A DNA stretch of 64,000 nt from Mycolicibacterium chubuense NBB4 (GTDB taxonomy: Bacteria > Actinomycetota > Actinomycetes > Mycobacteriales > Mycobacteriaceae). This document shows, one piece after another, positions 10,279 to 19,255 of the stretch. Position numbers and translations under genes: made by a program. The stretch covers positions 4,712,001 to 4,776,000 of the forward strand of contig NC_018027.1 in NCBI RefSeq assembly GCF_000266905.1, written 5' to 3'. Each line of letters begins with the position of its first letter. Position 1 is the stretch's first letter. The notes beneath the pieces are model-generated. The model was not told the origin of the DNA and ran no database searches. It saw only the letters and a program-made list of their open reading frames with translations.

Positions 10279-11072
10279 ACAATCTGTATCGGGAACTCGC
10301 GCCGGTCACCGCCGCGGCGTGGGATGAGATCGAGCAGGAGGCGACGCGCACGTTCAAGCGGCACATCGCCGGTCGCCGTGTGGTCGACGTCAGCGAGCCG
10401 GGCGGTCCGGTGACGGCCGCGGTGAGCACCGGACATCTGCTCGACGTGGCCGCCCCCGGTGACGGCGTGATCGCCCACCTGCGTGAGGCCCGTCCGCTGG
10501 TGCGGTTGCGGGTGCCGTTCACGGTCAGCCGCCACGCCGTCGACGACGTCGAGCGCGGGTCGCAGGATTCCGACTGGGACCCGGTCAAGGAGGCCGCGAG
10601 GAAGCTGGCGTTCGCCGAGGACCGGGCGGTCTTCGAGGGCTACGAGGCGGCGTCGATCGACGGCATCCGCAAGTGCAGTTCGAATCCGGCACTGGCCCTG
10701 CCCGACGATCCGCGCGAGATCCCCGACATCATCGCGCAGGCGTTGTCGGAGCTGCGGCTGGCCGGTGTCGACGGCCCGTACTCGGTGCTGCTGTCCGCGG
10801 AGGTCTACACCAGGGTCGCCGAGACCACGGCACACGGCTATCCCATCCTCGAGCACATCAACCGGCTCGTCGACGGCGACATCATCTGGGCGCCCGCGAT
10901 CGACGGGGCGTTCGTGTTGTCCACCCGCGGAGGCGATTTCGATCTGCAACTGGGCACCGATATGTCGATCGGGTATCTGTCGCACGACGCCGGCACCGTG
11001 CAGCTCTACCTCGAGGAGACGCTGACGTTCCTGTGCTACACCGCCGAGGCCTCGGTCGCCCTGACCCCCTAG
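10275..11072 (+). CDS. cfp29: encapsulin shell protein (Cfp29 type)
   Basis: This 265-residue family 1 encapsulin has an HK97 phage-capsid fold; family members of this size form 60-subunit T=1 nanocompartments. It starts MNNLYRELAPVTAAAWDEIE and carries the conserved AASIDGI, SVLLSAEVYTRV and DLQLGTDMSIGY segments. Its ATG overlaps the DyP stop (ATGA at 10275-10278), a pairing conserved in mycobacteria, where the protein is known as culture-filtrate antigen Cfp29. The operon appears to contain only these two genes. A GC-rich hairpin and a long palindrome follow before the convergent purQ. Confidence 0.96.
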   Translation: MNNLYRELAPVTAAAWDEIEQEATRTFKRHIAGRRVVDVSEPGGPVTAAVSTGHLLDVAAPGDGVIAHLREARPLVRLRVPFTVSRHAVDDVERGSQDSDWDPVKEAARKLAFAEDRAVFEGYEAASIDGIRKCSSNPALALPDDPREIPDIIAQALSELRLAGVDGPYSVLLSAEVYTRVAETTAHGYPILEHINRLVDGDIIWAPAIDGAFVLSTRGGDFDLQLGTDMSIGYLSHDAGTVQLYLEETLTFLCYTAEASVALTP

Positions 11073-11090
11073 CCAGTTTCCCGCGACCGT

Positions 11091-11111
11091 GCGTGTCCGC
11101 ACGCGACACGC
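11091..11111 (+). terminator. GC-rich hairpin after encapsulin gene
   Basis: A perfect 7-bp stem, GCGTGTC / GACACGC, with a 7-nt loop lies 19 bp after the encapsulin stop. There is no T-tract, as is common for mycobacterial terminator candidates, so this is tentative. Confidence 0.35.
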
Positions 11112-11190
11112 CGCGCATTTCGGGCATTTCACGCACCCTCGCAGGCGTGTCAGCGCAGCGTTGTCACCGCGATGGCTCCGACTCCGGCAT

Positions 11191-11219
11191 TGTTGAGTAC
11201 ATGTGCATGCACATCAACA
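11191..11219. repeat. 14-bp perfect palindrome with extended arms
   Basis: ATGTGCATGCACAT (11201-11214) is fully self-complementary. TGTTG (11191-11195) and CAACA (11215-11219) extend it after a 5-nt one-sided bulge. It lies between the convergent encapsulin and purQ genes, so it could be a bidirectional terminator or a protein site. Confidence 0.45.
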
Positions 11220-11247
11220 CGCGCAATCGGCAACGCTGACAGTTCCC

Positions 11248-11919
11248 TCAGGACACCAAGATCGCGTCCAGCGCCGAGTAGAACAAACCGAGGCCGTCGT
11301 CGGATGGGCCGGTGAGCGCCTCGGTCGCGTGCTCCGGGTGCGGCATCAGGCCGACGACCCGCCCATTCGCGGAGCTGATCCCGGCGATGTCGCGCATCGA
11401 GCCGTTCGGGTTCTCGGAGTAGCGGAACACCACACGGCCCTCGCCCTCGAGCTCGTCGAGCACCTGCTCGCTCGCCACATAGCGGCCCTCACCCGACTTC
11501 AGCGGCACCAGCAGCTCGGCGCCCCATTCGAAGCGTGATGTCCACGCCGTGGTGATCGACGAGACCTGCAGCCAGACGTCGCGGCAGATGAAGTGCAATC
11601 CGGCGTTGCGGGTCAGCGCGCCGGGCAGCAGGCCTGCCTCACAGAGCACCTGGAATCCGTTGCAGATTCCGAGCACCGGCATACCGCGGCCGGCAGCAGC
11701 GACGACCTCACCCATCACCGGGGCGAACCGCGCGATCGCTCCGCAGCGCAGGTAGTCGCCGTAGGAGAACCCGCCGGGCACGATCACCGCGTCGACACCC
11801 TTGAGGTCGGCGTCCGCGTGCCACAGGCTGACGGGCTCACCACCGGCCAGCCGCACCGCACGCGAGGCATCGATGTCGTCGAGTGTGCCGGGGAACGTGA
11901 TGACGCCCACCCTCGTCAT
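11248..11919 (-). CDS. purQ: phosphoribosylformylglycinamidine synthase, glutaminase subunit
   Basis: PurQ (223 residues) is a class I glutamine amidotransferase that supplies ammonia to PurL. The nucleophile is Cys86 in LGICNGFQ, and the His-Glu pair lies in LMPHPEHA near residue 195. It starts with the typical [14 protein letters not shown] strand. Its ATG overlaps the purS stop as ATGA (11916-11919), so PurS and PurQ are co-translated, as in other Gram-positive bacteria where PurL, PurQ and PurS are separate chains. purL is about 5 kb away in its own unit. Confidence 0.97.
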   Translation of the reverse strand: MTRVGVITFPGTLDDIDASRAVRLAGGEPVSLWHADADLKGVDAVIVPGGFSYGDYLRCGAIARFAPVMGEVVAAAGRGMPVLGICNGFQVLCEAGLLPGALTRNAGLHFICRDVWLQVSSITTAWTSRFEWGAELLVPLKSGEGRYVASEQVLDELEGEGRVVFRYSENPNGSMRDIAGISSANGRVVGLMPHPEHATEALTGPSDDGLGLFYSALDAILVS

Positions 11920-12158
11920 GCGCTGCCCTCCCGCGTGACCGTCCAGTCTTCGATGACGGTGTTGGCCAGAAGCGACTCGGCGATTTCGGCGAGCTTCTCG
12001 TCGTCGATCCCGTCCTCGACCTCGAGCTCGAATCGCTTGCCCTGCCGTACATCCGAGATGCCGCCGAAGCCAAGCCTTTTCAGCGCACCCACGATCGCCT
12101 GCCCCTGCGGGTCGAGGATCTCGGTCTTCGGCATGACGTGCACCACCACTTTTGCCAC
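11916..12158 (-). CDS. purS: phosphoribosylformylglycinamidine synthase subunit PurS
   Basis: This 80-residue PurS protein bridges PurL and PurQ in the FGAM synthase complex. The sequence pattern [26 protein letters not shown] is typical of the family. The GTG at 12158 is supported by a leaderless -10, TAGAGT, 6 nt upstream. This small protein is followed without a gap by purQ. Confidence 0.95.
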   Translation of the reverse strand: MAKVVVHVMPKTEILDPQGQAIVGALKRLGFGGISDVRQGKRFELEVEDGIDDEKLAEIAESLLANTVIEDWTVTREGSA

Positions 12159-12164
12159 GCGATC

Positions 12165-12170
12165 ACTCTA
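12165..12170 (-). promoter_or_regulatory. -10 element of purS-purQ
   Basis: TAGAGT on the minus strand, 6 nt before the purS GTG at 12158. It is the only promoter candidate upstream of the purS-purQ pair. Confidence 0.55.
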
Positions 12171-12193
12171 CCTGCGACGACGCGGACACCACC

Positions 12194-12886
12194 TCACCGG
12201 CATGAGCCCAGGTAGGCGGCGCACAGCGGAGTGGACATCGCGTCGAAGATCTGCGCGTCGGAAACGGCGCGCCACTCGACGACCGCCGGAATGGTCGTCC
12301 ACAACACGACCTCCACCACCGTGCTGTTGGAGGGTTCGGCCAACAGGTAAACGTGCATGACCCGACTTCCGGGGTCGCTGATCACGGCGGCGAGCCGGTC
12401 GGCCTCACTGGTGGTCAGCGACGGCGACACCGTGGGCGCGGTGGCGCCGCAACTGCTCAGCGCCATGCGGGCGCGCTCGATCGTGGCCAGCGCGGTACGT
12501 CCACCGGTGACGGTGTCGCCACGCCAGTGCAGCACCTGCGCCTGCAGATTCCACTGACCGTCCGGGTTGGGCACGGTGGCACGGGCTGCGACCGCGTAGT
12601 CACGGGGATCGCCGGGAATCGCGGGACTGGCACACCAGCTCTCGAACTCGAACCGCGGTTTGGCCGCCGTCACGGCCACCCCCGCCAGGCCCGGCCAGCG
12701 GTAGACCGACGACAGCGGGATGGAACTGGACTCGATCCACGCCGAGTCCGGGATCGCGTCGCAGAACGGCGGGCAGATTCCCGGCGCGGCGCGCGCCATC
12801 CCCGGCGAGAACACGAGCCCGGTCAAAGACCATGCCGTCGCCACGGCTGACGCCACCGCCAACGCGAGGACCGATCGCACCTGCAC
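12194..12886 (-). CDS. exported protein of unknown function
   Basis: A 230-residue protein with a Sec signal peptide (about residues 1-34, LALAVASAVATAWSL... ending ARAAPG), so it is secreted or periplasmic. The mature part has six cysteines (ICPPFC near 37-42, SWC near 84, SSC near 144, LCAAYLGSC near the end), which suggests disulfide bonds. I do not recognise the family; its place between purS and the MBL-fold gene corresponds to Rv0787. The GTG start is preceded by a GGAGG ribosome site. It ends 35 bp before purS on the same strand. Confidence 0.7.
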   Translation of the reverse strand: MQVRSVLALAVASAVATAWSLTGLVFSPGMARAAPGICPPFCDAIPDSAWIESSSIPLSSVYRWPGLAGVAVTAAKPRFEFESWCASPAIPGDPRDYAVAARATVPNPDGQWNLQAQVLHWRGDTVTGGRTALATIERARMALSSCGATAPTVSPSLTTSEADRLAAVISDPGSRVMHVYLLAEPSNSTVVEVVLWTTIPAVVEWRAVSDAQIFDAMSTPLCAAYLGSCR

Positions 12887-12922
12887 CTACCCCCACCTCC
12901 CCCTGCGCGCCACAATATAGGC

Positions 12923-13582
12923 ATGCAGCTCACACATTTCGGCCATTCATGCCTGTTGGCGAGCTTTTCGGGGCCTTCGGCCTCCGAGGGGGACACCACG
13001 GTGCTGTTCGATCCGGGCACGTTCTCGCACGGCTTCGAGGGCATCACCGGCCTGTCGGCGATCCTGATCACCCATCAGCATCCCGACCACGCCGACACCG
13101 AGCGGCTGCCCGCACTCGTCGAGGCCAATCCGCAGGCGGCCCTGTACGCCGATCCGCAGACGGCCGCCCAGCTGGGCGGCCCGTGGCAGGCGGTGCACGT
13201 CGGCGATCAGCTGTCCATCGGGCACCTGAGCGTTCGCGGTGTGGGCGGTCAGCACGCCGTGATCCACCCCGAGATCCCGATGATCGACAACATCTCCTAC
13301 CTCGTCGGCGACGGTGAGCACGCGGCGCGGCTGATGCATCCCGGCGACGCGCTGTTCGTCCCGGACGAGCCGGTAGACGTGCTCGCGACGCCGGCCGCCG
13401 CGCCGTGGATGAAGATCTCCGAGGCCGTCGATTATCTGCGCGCGGTCGCGCCGACGCATGCGGTGCCGATCCACCAGGCGATCATCGATCCGTCGGCGCG
13501 CGGCATCTTCTACGGCCGGCTGAGCGAGATGACCGACGCCGACTTCCAGGTCCTCGACCCCGAGGACGCCCGCGAGTTCTAG
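12923..13582 (+). CDS. MBL-fold metal-dependent hydrolase (Rv0786c-like)
   Basis: A 219-residue metallo-beta-lactamase-fold protein of the UlaG/YtnP-like branch. It opens with MQLTHFGHSCLL, has the metal motif THQHPDHAD (HxHxDH, near residue 51), a second metal-binding His in the VGGQHAVIH segment near 109, and late GDALFVPDEP and THAVPIHQ segments. The substrate is unknown. It is divergent from the exported protein across 36 bp and overlaps the convergent flavin dehydrogenase by 4 bp at its stop. Confidence 0.85.
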   Translation: MQLTHFGHSCLLASFSGPSASEGDTTVLFDPGTFSHGFEGITGLSAILITHQHPDHADTERLPALVEANPQAALYADPQTAAQLGGPWQAVHVGDQLSIGHLSVRGVGGQHAVIHPEIPMIDNISYLVGDGEHAARLMHPGDALFVPDEPVDVLATPAAAPWMKISEAVDYLRAVAPTHAVPIHQAIIDPSARGIFYGRLSEMTDADFQVLDPEDAREF

Positions 13583-15222
13583 CCGACGTCGCGCGCTGCG
13601 GCCCGTCCCGCGGCGCGGCCGGAGAACACGCAGCCCCCGAGGAAGGTGCCCTCCAGCGAGCGGTAGCCGTGTACACCTCCGCCGCCGAACCCGGCGGCCT
13701 CTCCGGCGGCGTAGAGGCCCGGCAGCGCCGACCCGTCGCTGCGCAACGCGCGCGACTCGAGGTCGGTTTTCAAGCCACCCAACGACTTTCGAGTCAGGAT
13801 GTGCAGCTTCACCGCGATCAACGGGCCGGCTTTCGGATCGGTGAGTCGGTGCGGGGCGACGACGCGGCTGATGCGGTCGGGCAGGTAGCTGCGGGCGGCG
13901 CGAATGGCGGTGATCTGGCTGTCCTTGGTGTACCGGTTGGCGACCTCGCGGTCGCGGGCGGTCACCTCGGCCTCCACGACCGCGAAGTCCAGCGGTTCGG
14001 TGTCGGGAACCGCGTTCATCACCGTGACCAGGTCACGCAACGAGTTCGCCGAGACGAAGTCGACGCCCTTCTCGACGAACGCGTGCACGGGCGCAGGACC
14101 GTTGCGCGCGCGGTCCAGCACCGCGCGCAGGCTGCGGCCGGTCAAATCGGGGTTCTGTTCCTCGCCGGACAGCCCGAACTCCTTGGCGATGATCCGGGCG
14201 TTCAGCAGGAACCAGGTGTAATCGTGCCCAGTCCGGGCGATGTATTCCAGCGTGCCCAGGGTGTCGAAGCCCGGATACAGCGGCGCGGGCAGCCGCTTGC
14301 CGGTGGCATCCAGCCACAGTGACGACGGGCCGGGCAGGATTCGGATGCCGTGGCGCGGCCAGATCGGGTCGTAGTTGGTGATGCCCTCGGTGTAGTGCCA
14401 CATCCGGTCGCTGTTGATGACGTGGGCGCCCGCCGCTTCCGAAATGCCGAGCATCCTGCCGTCCACGTGCGCGGGCACGCCGCTGAGCAGCTGTTCGGGT
14501 ACCCGGCCCATCCGCGGCGGCCAGTTCTTGCGCACCAGGTCGTGATTGCCGCCGATCCCGCCGCTGGCCACGACGACGGCCTGCGCGCGGAACTCGAAGT
14601 CGCCGACCGTGTTCCGCGAGGTCGCCACACCCCGCGCGGCGGTCGTCGGCTCCAGCACCGCACCGCGCACGCCGGTCACGGCGCCGCCGTCGGTGACGAG
14701 TTCGTCGACGCGGTGGCGGTGGGCGAACCGCACCCCGGCACGGCCTCGGAGCTGACGCGCGAAGATCTCGACCAGCGCGGGGCCTGTGCCCCAGGTGATG
14801 TGGAAGCGCGGGACGGAGTTGCCGTGACCGCGGGCGTCGTAGCCGCCCCGCTCGGCCCACCCCACCAGCGCGAAGGTCTGCAATCCGCGGTCCCGCAGCC
14901 AGCTGCGCTTCTCCCCCGCGGCGAAGTCCACATAGGCGTGTGCCCACTGCCGCGGCCAGTGGTCCTCCGGTCGGTCGAAGCCGGCGGTGCCGAGCCAGTC
15001 CTGCAGAGCCAGCTCGTGACTGTCGCGGATACCCAGTCGGCGCTGCTCGGCGCTGTCGACGAAGAACAGGCCCCCGAAGGACCAGAAGGCCTGCCCGCCG
15101 ACGTTGGCCTCGTTCTCCTGGTCGACGATCAGGACACGCTTGCCCCGGTCGGCCAGCTCGCACGCCGCGACCAGGCCGGCGAGCCCGGCACCGACCACGA
15201 TGACATCAGCATCTTCCGCCAT
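13579..15222 (-). CDS. FAD-dependent dehydrogenase, fumarate reductase/KstD-like (Rv0785-like)
   Basis: This 547-residue flavoprotein has an N-terminal Rossmann FAD site (VIVVGAGLAGLVAACELADRG, residues 8-28), the VVASGGIGGNHDLVRKNWP segment near 220, and the C-terminal LYAAGEAAGFGGGGVHGYRSLEG. That pattern places it in the FAD_binding_2 family, which includes 3-ketosteroid dehydrogenases and flavocytochrome c. The oxidised substrate is unknown, and a steroid cannot be assumed from sequence alone. The ATG has a leaderless -10, TAGATT, 6 nt upstream. Confidence 0.85.
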   Translation of the reverse strand: MAEDADVIVVGAGLAGLVAACELADRGKRVLIVDQENEANVGGQAFWSFGGLFFVDSAEQRRLGIRDSHELALQDWLGTAGFDRPEDHWPRQWAHAYVDFAAGEKRSWLRDRGLQTFALVGWAERGGYDARGHGNSVPRFHITWGTGPALVEIFARQLRGRAGVRFAHRHRVDELVTDGGAVTGVRGAVLEPTTAARGVATSRNTVGDFEFRAQAVVVASGGIGGNHDLVRKNWPPRMGRVPEQLLSGVPAHVDGRMLGISEAAGAHVINSDRMWHYTEGITNYDPIWPRHGIRILPGPSSLWLDATGKRLPAPLYPGFDTLGTLEYIARTGHDYTWFLLNARIIAKEFGLSGEEQNPDLTGRSLRAVLDRARNGPAPVHAFVEKGVDFVSANSLRDLVTVMNAVPDTEPLDFAVVEAEVTARDREVANRYTKDSQITAIRAARSYLPDRISRVVAPHRLTDPKAGPLIAVKLHILTRKSLGGLKTDLESRALRSDGSALPGLYAAGEAAGFGGGGVHGYRSLEGTFLGGCVFSGRAAGRAAARDVG

Positions 15223-15228
15223 CCCGCC

Positions 15229-15234
15229 AATCTA
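15229..15234 (-). promoter_or_regulatory. -10 element of the flavin dehydrogenase gene
   Basis: TAGATT on the minus strand, 6 nt before the ATG at 15222. Confidence 0.5.
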
Positions 15235-15247
15235 GCGAGCGGCGTGC

Positions 15248-15952
15248 TCAGGCGGCGTCGGTCAGCGCAGGTCGGGGCCGCCACTCGTAGACGGTCGGGA
15301 TGCACGAGTGCATCATCGCCAGGTCGACGGCGTCGAGCATGGCTTGGCGCGGACCGGGCCGACGCAGATGGCGCGCGGCCACGGCGACGCGGACGATGCC
15401 GCCGCGGCGCGCAGTGCGCTCTGCCGACAGGACCAGGGTGCGGCACCACCAGGGCTCGGAGAGGAAGCCCTCACCGATGCCGAGCACCCGGCTGCGAACG
15501 GATTCGCCGCGGACCAGGTCGATGATCTCCGACAGCCCCGCGAGGAGTCGAAAGCCGTTGCGGGGCAATGCTGTGACCGCACCCTGGGAGACGTTCCAGC
15601 CGGGCGCGGCGAACAGCCTCGTGCGCAGCCCGAGATGCTCGAGGATCCGGTCGGCGGCCATCAGCCTCAGGTTGGCCTCGTGTGCCTGCAGTGTGGCGAA
15701 TTCACCGCGCCGCTTCTTGGTGGCGGCCTCGTCGAATCCGTGCAGCACGACCGCGTCGCCGGCGGCGCGCCGGGCCACCAGCCAGTCCACGGTGGCCTGG
15801 TCCCGATCGAGGCGGTAGCCGCCCTTGAGACGCGGCGCGACCAGGAACGACGCGGGGACACCGCGGTCCTGGAGCCGAGCCTGGAAAGTGGTCACATCGT
15901 CGAACGTGCGGTCACACACACCGGAGATCGAGACGATCAGTTGTCCTGCCAC
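15248..15952 (-). CDS. DUF2334 / polysaccharide deacetylase-like protein (Rv0784-like)
   Basis: A 234-residue protein with the NodB/DUF2334 layout: an N-terminal strand LIVSISGVCD, VPASFLVAPRL, an HGF motif (VVLHGFDE near residue 70) and AAPGWNVSQGA near 118. DUF2334 proteins resemble carbohydrate deacetylases but often lack the full metal triad. Here Asp14 and the HGFD motif could bind metal, while the canonical HxxxH is not clear. Function is unproven. It lies between the peroxidase gene and the flavin dehydrogenase on the same strand. Confidence 0.75.
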   Translation of the reverse strand: MAGQLIVSISGVCDRTFDDVTTFQARLQDRGVPASFLVAPRLKGGYRLDRDQATVDWLVARRAAGDAVVLHGFDEAATKKRRGEFATLQAHEANLRLMAADRILEHLGLRTRLFAAPGWNVSQGAVTALPRNGFRLLAGLSEIIDLVRGESVRSRVLGIGEGFLSEPWWCRTLVLSAERTARRGGIVRVAVAARHLRRPGPRQAMLDAVDLAMMHSCIPTVYEWRPRPALTDAA

Positions 15953-16032
15953 ACCCGCAGTGTCGCAACGTCAGGTGTCGGCGAGGACAACAACACGACG
16001 ACTTCACGTGTCTTTTTGCCGGTGTCCGCTCG

Positions 16033-16530
16033 CTATTGCGGCAAGACCGATTCGATGGCCGAGATGACCTCGGGGGCGTCGGGCACCGTGCGCGGACGGA
16101 ACCGCTTGACCACCGCACCGCCGGGCGCGACGAGGAACTTCTCGAAATTCCACTGCACATCGCCCGCTTCTCCGCTGTCGTCGGCGGTCTGCGTCAGTTC
16201 TTCGTACAACCGGTGCCTGCCGGGACCGTTCACCTCGGTCTTGGCCAGTAGCGGGAACGTCACGCCGTAGGTCGTGGAGCAGAACGTCTGGATCTCCTCG
16301 GCCGTGCCGGGTTCCTGCCCCATGAACTGGTTGCACGGCACCCCGATGACGGTCAGCCCGCGACCGCCGTACTGCTGGGCGAGGTGTTCGAGCGCGGTGT
16401 ACTGCGGCGTCAGGCCGCATTTGGAGGCGACGTTCACCACCAGTGCCGCGCCGTCGGCCAACTCGCCGAGCGTGGTAGGCGTGCCGTCCAACGTGGTGAG
16501 CGGGATCTCGGTCAGCGCTGTGTCGGTCAT
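16033..16530 (-). CDS. glutathione peroxidase family thiol peroxidase
   Basis: A 165-residue cysteine-type GPx-family peroxidase. The peroxidatic Cys is Cys38 in NVASKCGLTPQY; the GVPCNQFMGQEPG loop supplies the resolving Cys and Gln, and WNFEKFLV supplies the Trp/Asn of the tetrad. Mycobacteria lack glutathione, so thioredoxin is the expected reductant, based on family knowledge. It shares orientation with the following TetR gene, which lies just upstream, so that regulator is an obvious candidate controller. Confidence 0.92.
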   Translation of the reverse strand: MTDTALTEIPLTTLDGTPTTLGELADGAALVVNVASKCGLTPQYTALEHLAQQYGGRGLTVIGVPCNQFMGQEPGTAEEIQTFCSTTYGVTFPLLAKTEVNGPGRHRLYEELTQTADDSGEAGDVQWNFEKFLVAPGGAVVKRFRPRTVPDAPEVISAIESVLPQ

Positions 16531-16552
16531 GCAGCCAGACGGTACCCGCGGA

Positions 16553-17107
16553 TTACCTCGAGAACAGCATCCGGGCCACCCGTTGCGCGGTGGCGATAGG
16601 GTCCGAACGGGTGTCGATCGCGCCGTTGAGCCACAGCATCGCGAACCCGTGGACCAGCGACCAGGCCGCCAGCGCCGCCGACTCGGGATCGTCCTCGGCG
16701 CGCGGGTCGACGAGAGTGCCTACGCCCCGGGATAATTCGTCTCCCGCGGCCCCACGGGCGGCGACCAGTTCCGGGTCGTCCGGGTTGACCAGCGCTCGGT
16801 CGAACATCACCGAGTAGTGGCCCGGGTGGTCCAGCGCGAAGCGCACGTAAGCCAGTGCGGCATCGGAGAATTCGCCGCGTACGTCGCTCAGGGCAGCGGC
16901 CAGCATCCGCCACCCCTGCGCGGCCAAGGCGGTGAACAGCCCTCTGCGGTCGAGGAAGTGGTGCGCGGGCGCCGCATGCGAAACGCCTGCCGCGCGCGCG
17001 AGCTCGCGCAGCGACACCCCGTCCGCCCCGCGCTCGGCGACGAGCTCGGCGGCGCGGGCGAGGATCACGGCCCTCAGGTCGCCGTGGTGGTAGGTGTCGC
17101 GGCTCAC
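16553..17107 (-). CDS. TetR family transcriptional regulator
   Basis: A 184-residue regulator with an N-terminal helix-turn-helix (about residues 10-55: AVILARAAELVAERGADGVSLRELARAAGVSHAAPAHHF) and a C-terminal domain ending AMLWLNGAIDT...RVARMLFSR, typical of the WHG/TetR_C_33 group. It lies 22 bp upstream of the peroxidase gene on the same strand. The GTG start has a leaderless -10, TATGAT (17114-17119). Ligand unknown. Confidence 0.88.
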   Translation of the reverse strand: MSRDTYHHGDLRAVILARAAELVAERGADGVSLRELARAAGVSHAAPAHHFLDRRGLFTALAAQGWRMLAAALSDVRGEFSDAALAYVRFALDHPGHYSVMFDRALVNPDDPELVAARGAAGDELSRGVGTLVDPRAEDDPESAALAAWSLVHGFAMLWLNGAIDTRSDPIATAQRVARMLFSR

Positions 17108-17113
17108 GCCGCG

Positions 17114-17119
17114 ATCATA
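17114..17119 (-). promoter_or_regulatory. -10 element of TetR-peroxidase unit
   Basis: TATGAT on the minus strand, 6 nt before the GTG at 17107. Confidence 0.5.
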
Positions 17120-17131
17120 CCCGCCATCTTG

Positions 17132-19255
17132 TCACCGACTAGATGGGTCGCCGTTGGTATCGGCCTTGGCGACGTCCAGCAGCCACGCGTACTGGAAGGC
17201 GGCTTCCTTCCAGCGCTCGTAGCGACCGCTGATGCCGCCGTGGCCGGCGTTCATCTCCGTCTTGAGCAGGACCTTCGCGGCCTCACCGGACGGGTCGGCC
17301 TGCGAGTGGCGCAGCGCGGCAACCCACTTCGCCGGTTCGACGTAGTAGACCCTGGTGTCGTTGAGAGACGTCATGGCGAGAATGGCCGGGTAGCTCTTGG
17401 CTTCGACGTTCTCGTACGGCGAGTAGGACTTCATGTAGCGGTAGACGTCGGGATCCTCCAGCGGGTTTCCCCACTCGTCCCATTCGGTGACCGTCAGCGG
17501 CAGGGACGGATCGAGGATCGTCGTCAGCGGATCGACGAAGGGCACGGCCGCCAGGATTCCGGCGAACAGGTCGGGCGCCATGTTGGCGACCGCGCCCATC
17601 AGAAGCCCTCCGGCACTGCCCCCGTAGGCGACGAGGTTCTCGGGCCGGGTGACATCGGTGCCCACCAGATGGCTTGCCACGGAGATGAAGTCGGTGAACG
17701 TGTTGCGCTTCTCGAGCAACTTGCCGTGTTCGTACCACGGCCTGCCGAGTTCACCGCCGCCGCGCACGTGCGCGACGGCGTAGATCATGCCGCGGTCGAG
17801 CAGCGACAGCCGAGCGATGGAGAACCTCGGGTCTTCGCACGACTCGTACGCGCCGTAACCGTAGAGAAGGACCGGCGCCGGATACTCCAACCCGGCACGG
17901 TGGATGATCGAGATCGGTACGCGGGCCCCGTCGGACGCGACGGCCCAGTCCCGGCGCTCGACGTAGTCCTCGGGCCGGTAGTCGCCCAGCACGGGCTGCT
18001 CGCGCAGCAGCGTGCGCTCACCCGTGTGCAGATCGAGGTCGTAGATGCGGACCGGGGTGACGAACGACGTCGCACCGATCCGCATCTTGGGAGCGCTCCA
18101 GTTCGGGTTGGCCGTGAGGCCGACCGACATCAGCTCGGAGTCGAACGAGATGTCCTCCTGCCGGCCATATCCCGCGTCGTCGACCGGCCACAGCTGGATG
18201 CGGGGCAGCGCGTCACGGCGGTAGCTGATCACCAGATGGCCCTCGAATGCGTCGACCGAGTCCAGCCGGACGTCTTCGCGGTGCCCGATCAGCGTGCGGT
18301 AGGCCGTCGGGTCGCTGACGGACGCCTCGACGAGCGTGAAGTTCTCGGCACCGTCGTTGTGCAGGATCAGGAACCGGTCCTCGCCGCCGACGACCGCGTG
18401 GTCGACGGAGTACTCGATGGAGTCTCTGCGCTCCCACACGGTGGTGAACTGCGTCTGCGGGTCGGCGGCGTCTCCGTAGCGCAGTTCGGAGGTCACCGCA
18501 CTTCCGGCGGCGATGATGACGTACTTGTTGCTGCGGGTGCGTCCGACGGCGACCCAGAACCGTTCGTCCGGTTCGTGATAGACGCGCTCGGCGGGCAGTC
18601 CCGCCCCGAGCCGGTGCCGCCACACGGTGTCGGGGCGCCAGGCGTCGTCGACGGTCACGTAGTAGACGGTGGCGTTGTCCGCGGCCCACGTCGCGCCGGC
18701 GCCGATACCGGCGATCTCGTCGTCGTAGCGTTCGCCGGTGCGGAGGTTCTTGAACCGCAACGTGTATCGCTCGTCGCCCGTGACGTCCACCGAGTACGCC
18801 AGGATGTTCCCGTCCACGCTCACGGTCGCGGCGCCGAGCGAGAAGAAGTCATGCCCCTCGGCTTCGACGTTCTCGTCGAGGAGCACCTGCTCGCCCGGGA
18901 TCTCGGTGTCCTCGTCGAACTGCGGTGGCGTCCAGTCATCGGGATCGGTGACCGGGCAACGGCACTGCACGCCGTACTGCTTGCCCTGGAAGCTGCGCCC
19001 GTAATACCACCAGTCGCCCCGGCGGATCGGCACCGACAGATCCGTCTCCTTGGTGCGCGCCTTGATCTCGTCGAAGATCTTCTGTCGCAGCGGAGCCAGG
19101 TCCGCCGTCACGTGGTCGGTGAAGGAGTTCTCCGCCTCGAGGTAGTCGATGACCTCGGGGCTGGACTTCTCGCGCAGCCATTCGTAGGGGTCGACGAAGA
19201 CGTCGCCGTGATGTTCGCGGCGGTGGTCGACGCGTTTGGCCACCGGTGGTTTCAT
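17132..19255 (-). CDS. ptrB: prolyl oligopeptidase family protease II (oligopeptidase B)
   Basis: This 707-residue serine peptidase cleaves after basic residues in short peptides. The N-terminal beta-propeller (about 70-420) is followed by an alpha/beta-hydrolase domain with the nucleophile in [10 protein letters not shown] and the catalytic His in [13 protein letters not shown] near the C-terminus. The open frame continues far upstream through purC in another reading, but ATG at 19255 overlaps the purC stop as ATGA and gives [18 protein letters not shown], the family's usual start. In M. tuberculosis H37Rv the equivalent gene is annotated in two pieces; here it is intact. Confidence 0.95.
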   Translation of the reverse strand: MKPPVAKRVDHRREHHGDVFVDPYEWLREKSSPEVIDYLEAENSFTDHVTADLAPLRQKIFDEIKARTKETDLSVPIRRGDWWYYGRSFQGKQYGVQCRCPVTDPDDWTPPQFDEDTEIPGEQVLLDENVEAEGHDFFSLGAATVSVDGNILAYSVDVTGDERYTLRFKNLRTGERYDDEIAGIGAGATWAADNATVYYVTVDDAWRPDTVWRHRLGAGLPAERVYHEPDERFWVAVGRTRSNKYVIIAAGSAVTSELRYGDAADPQTQFTTVWERRDSIEYSVDHAVVGGEDRFLILHNDGAENFTLVEASVSDPTAYRTLIGHREDVRLDSVDAFEGHLVISYRRDALPRIQLWPVDDAGYGRQEDISFDSELMSVGLTANPNWSAPKMRIGATSFVTPVRIYDLDLHTGERTLLREQPVLGDYRPEDYVERRDWAVASDGARVPISIIHRAGLEYPAPVLLYGYGAYESCEDPRFSIARLSLLDRGMIYAVAHVRGGGELGRPWYEHGKLLEKRNTFTDFISVASHLVGTDVTRPENLVAYGGSAGGLLMGAVANMAPDLFAGILAAVPFVDPLTTILDPSLPLTVTEWDEWGNPLEDPDVYRYMKSYSPYENVEAKSYPAILAMTSLNDTRVYYVEPAKWVAALRHSQADPSGEAAKVLLKTEMNAGHGGISGRYERWKEAAFQYAWLLDVAKADTNGDPSSR

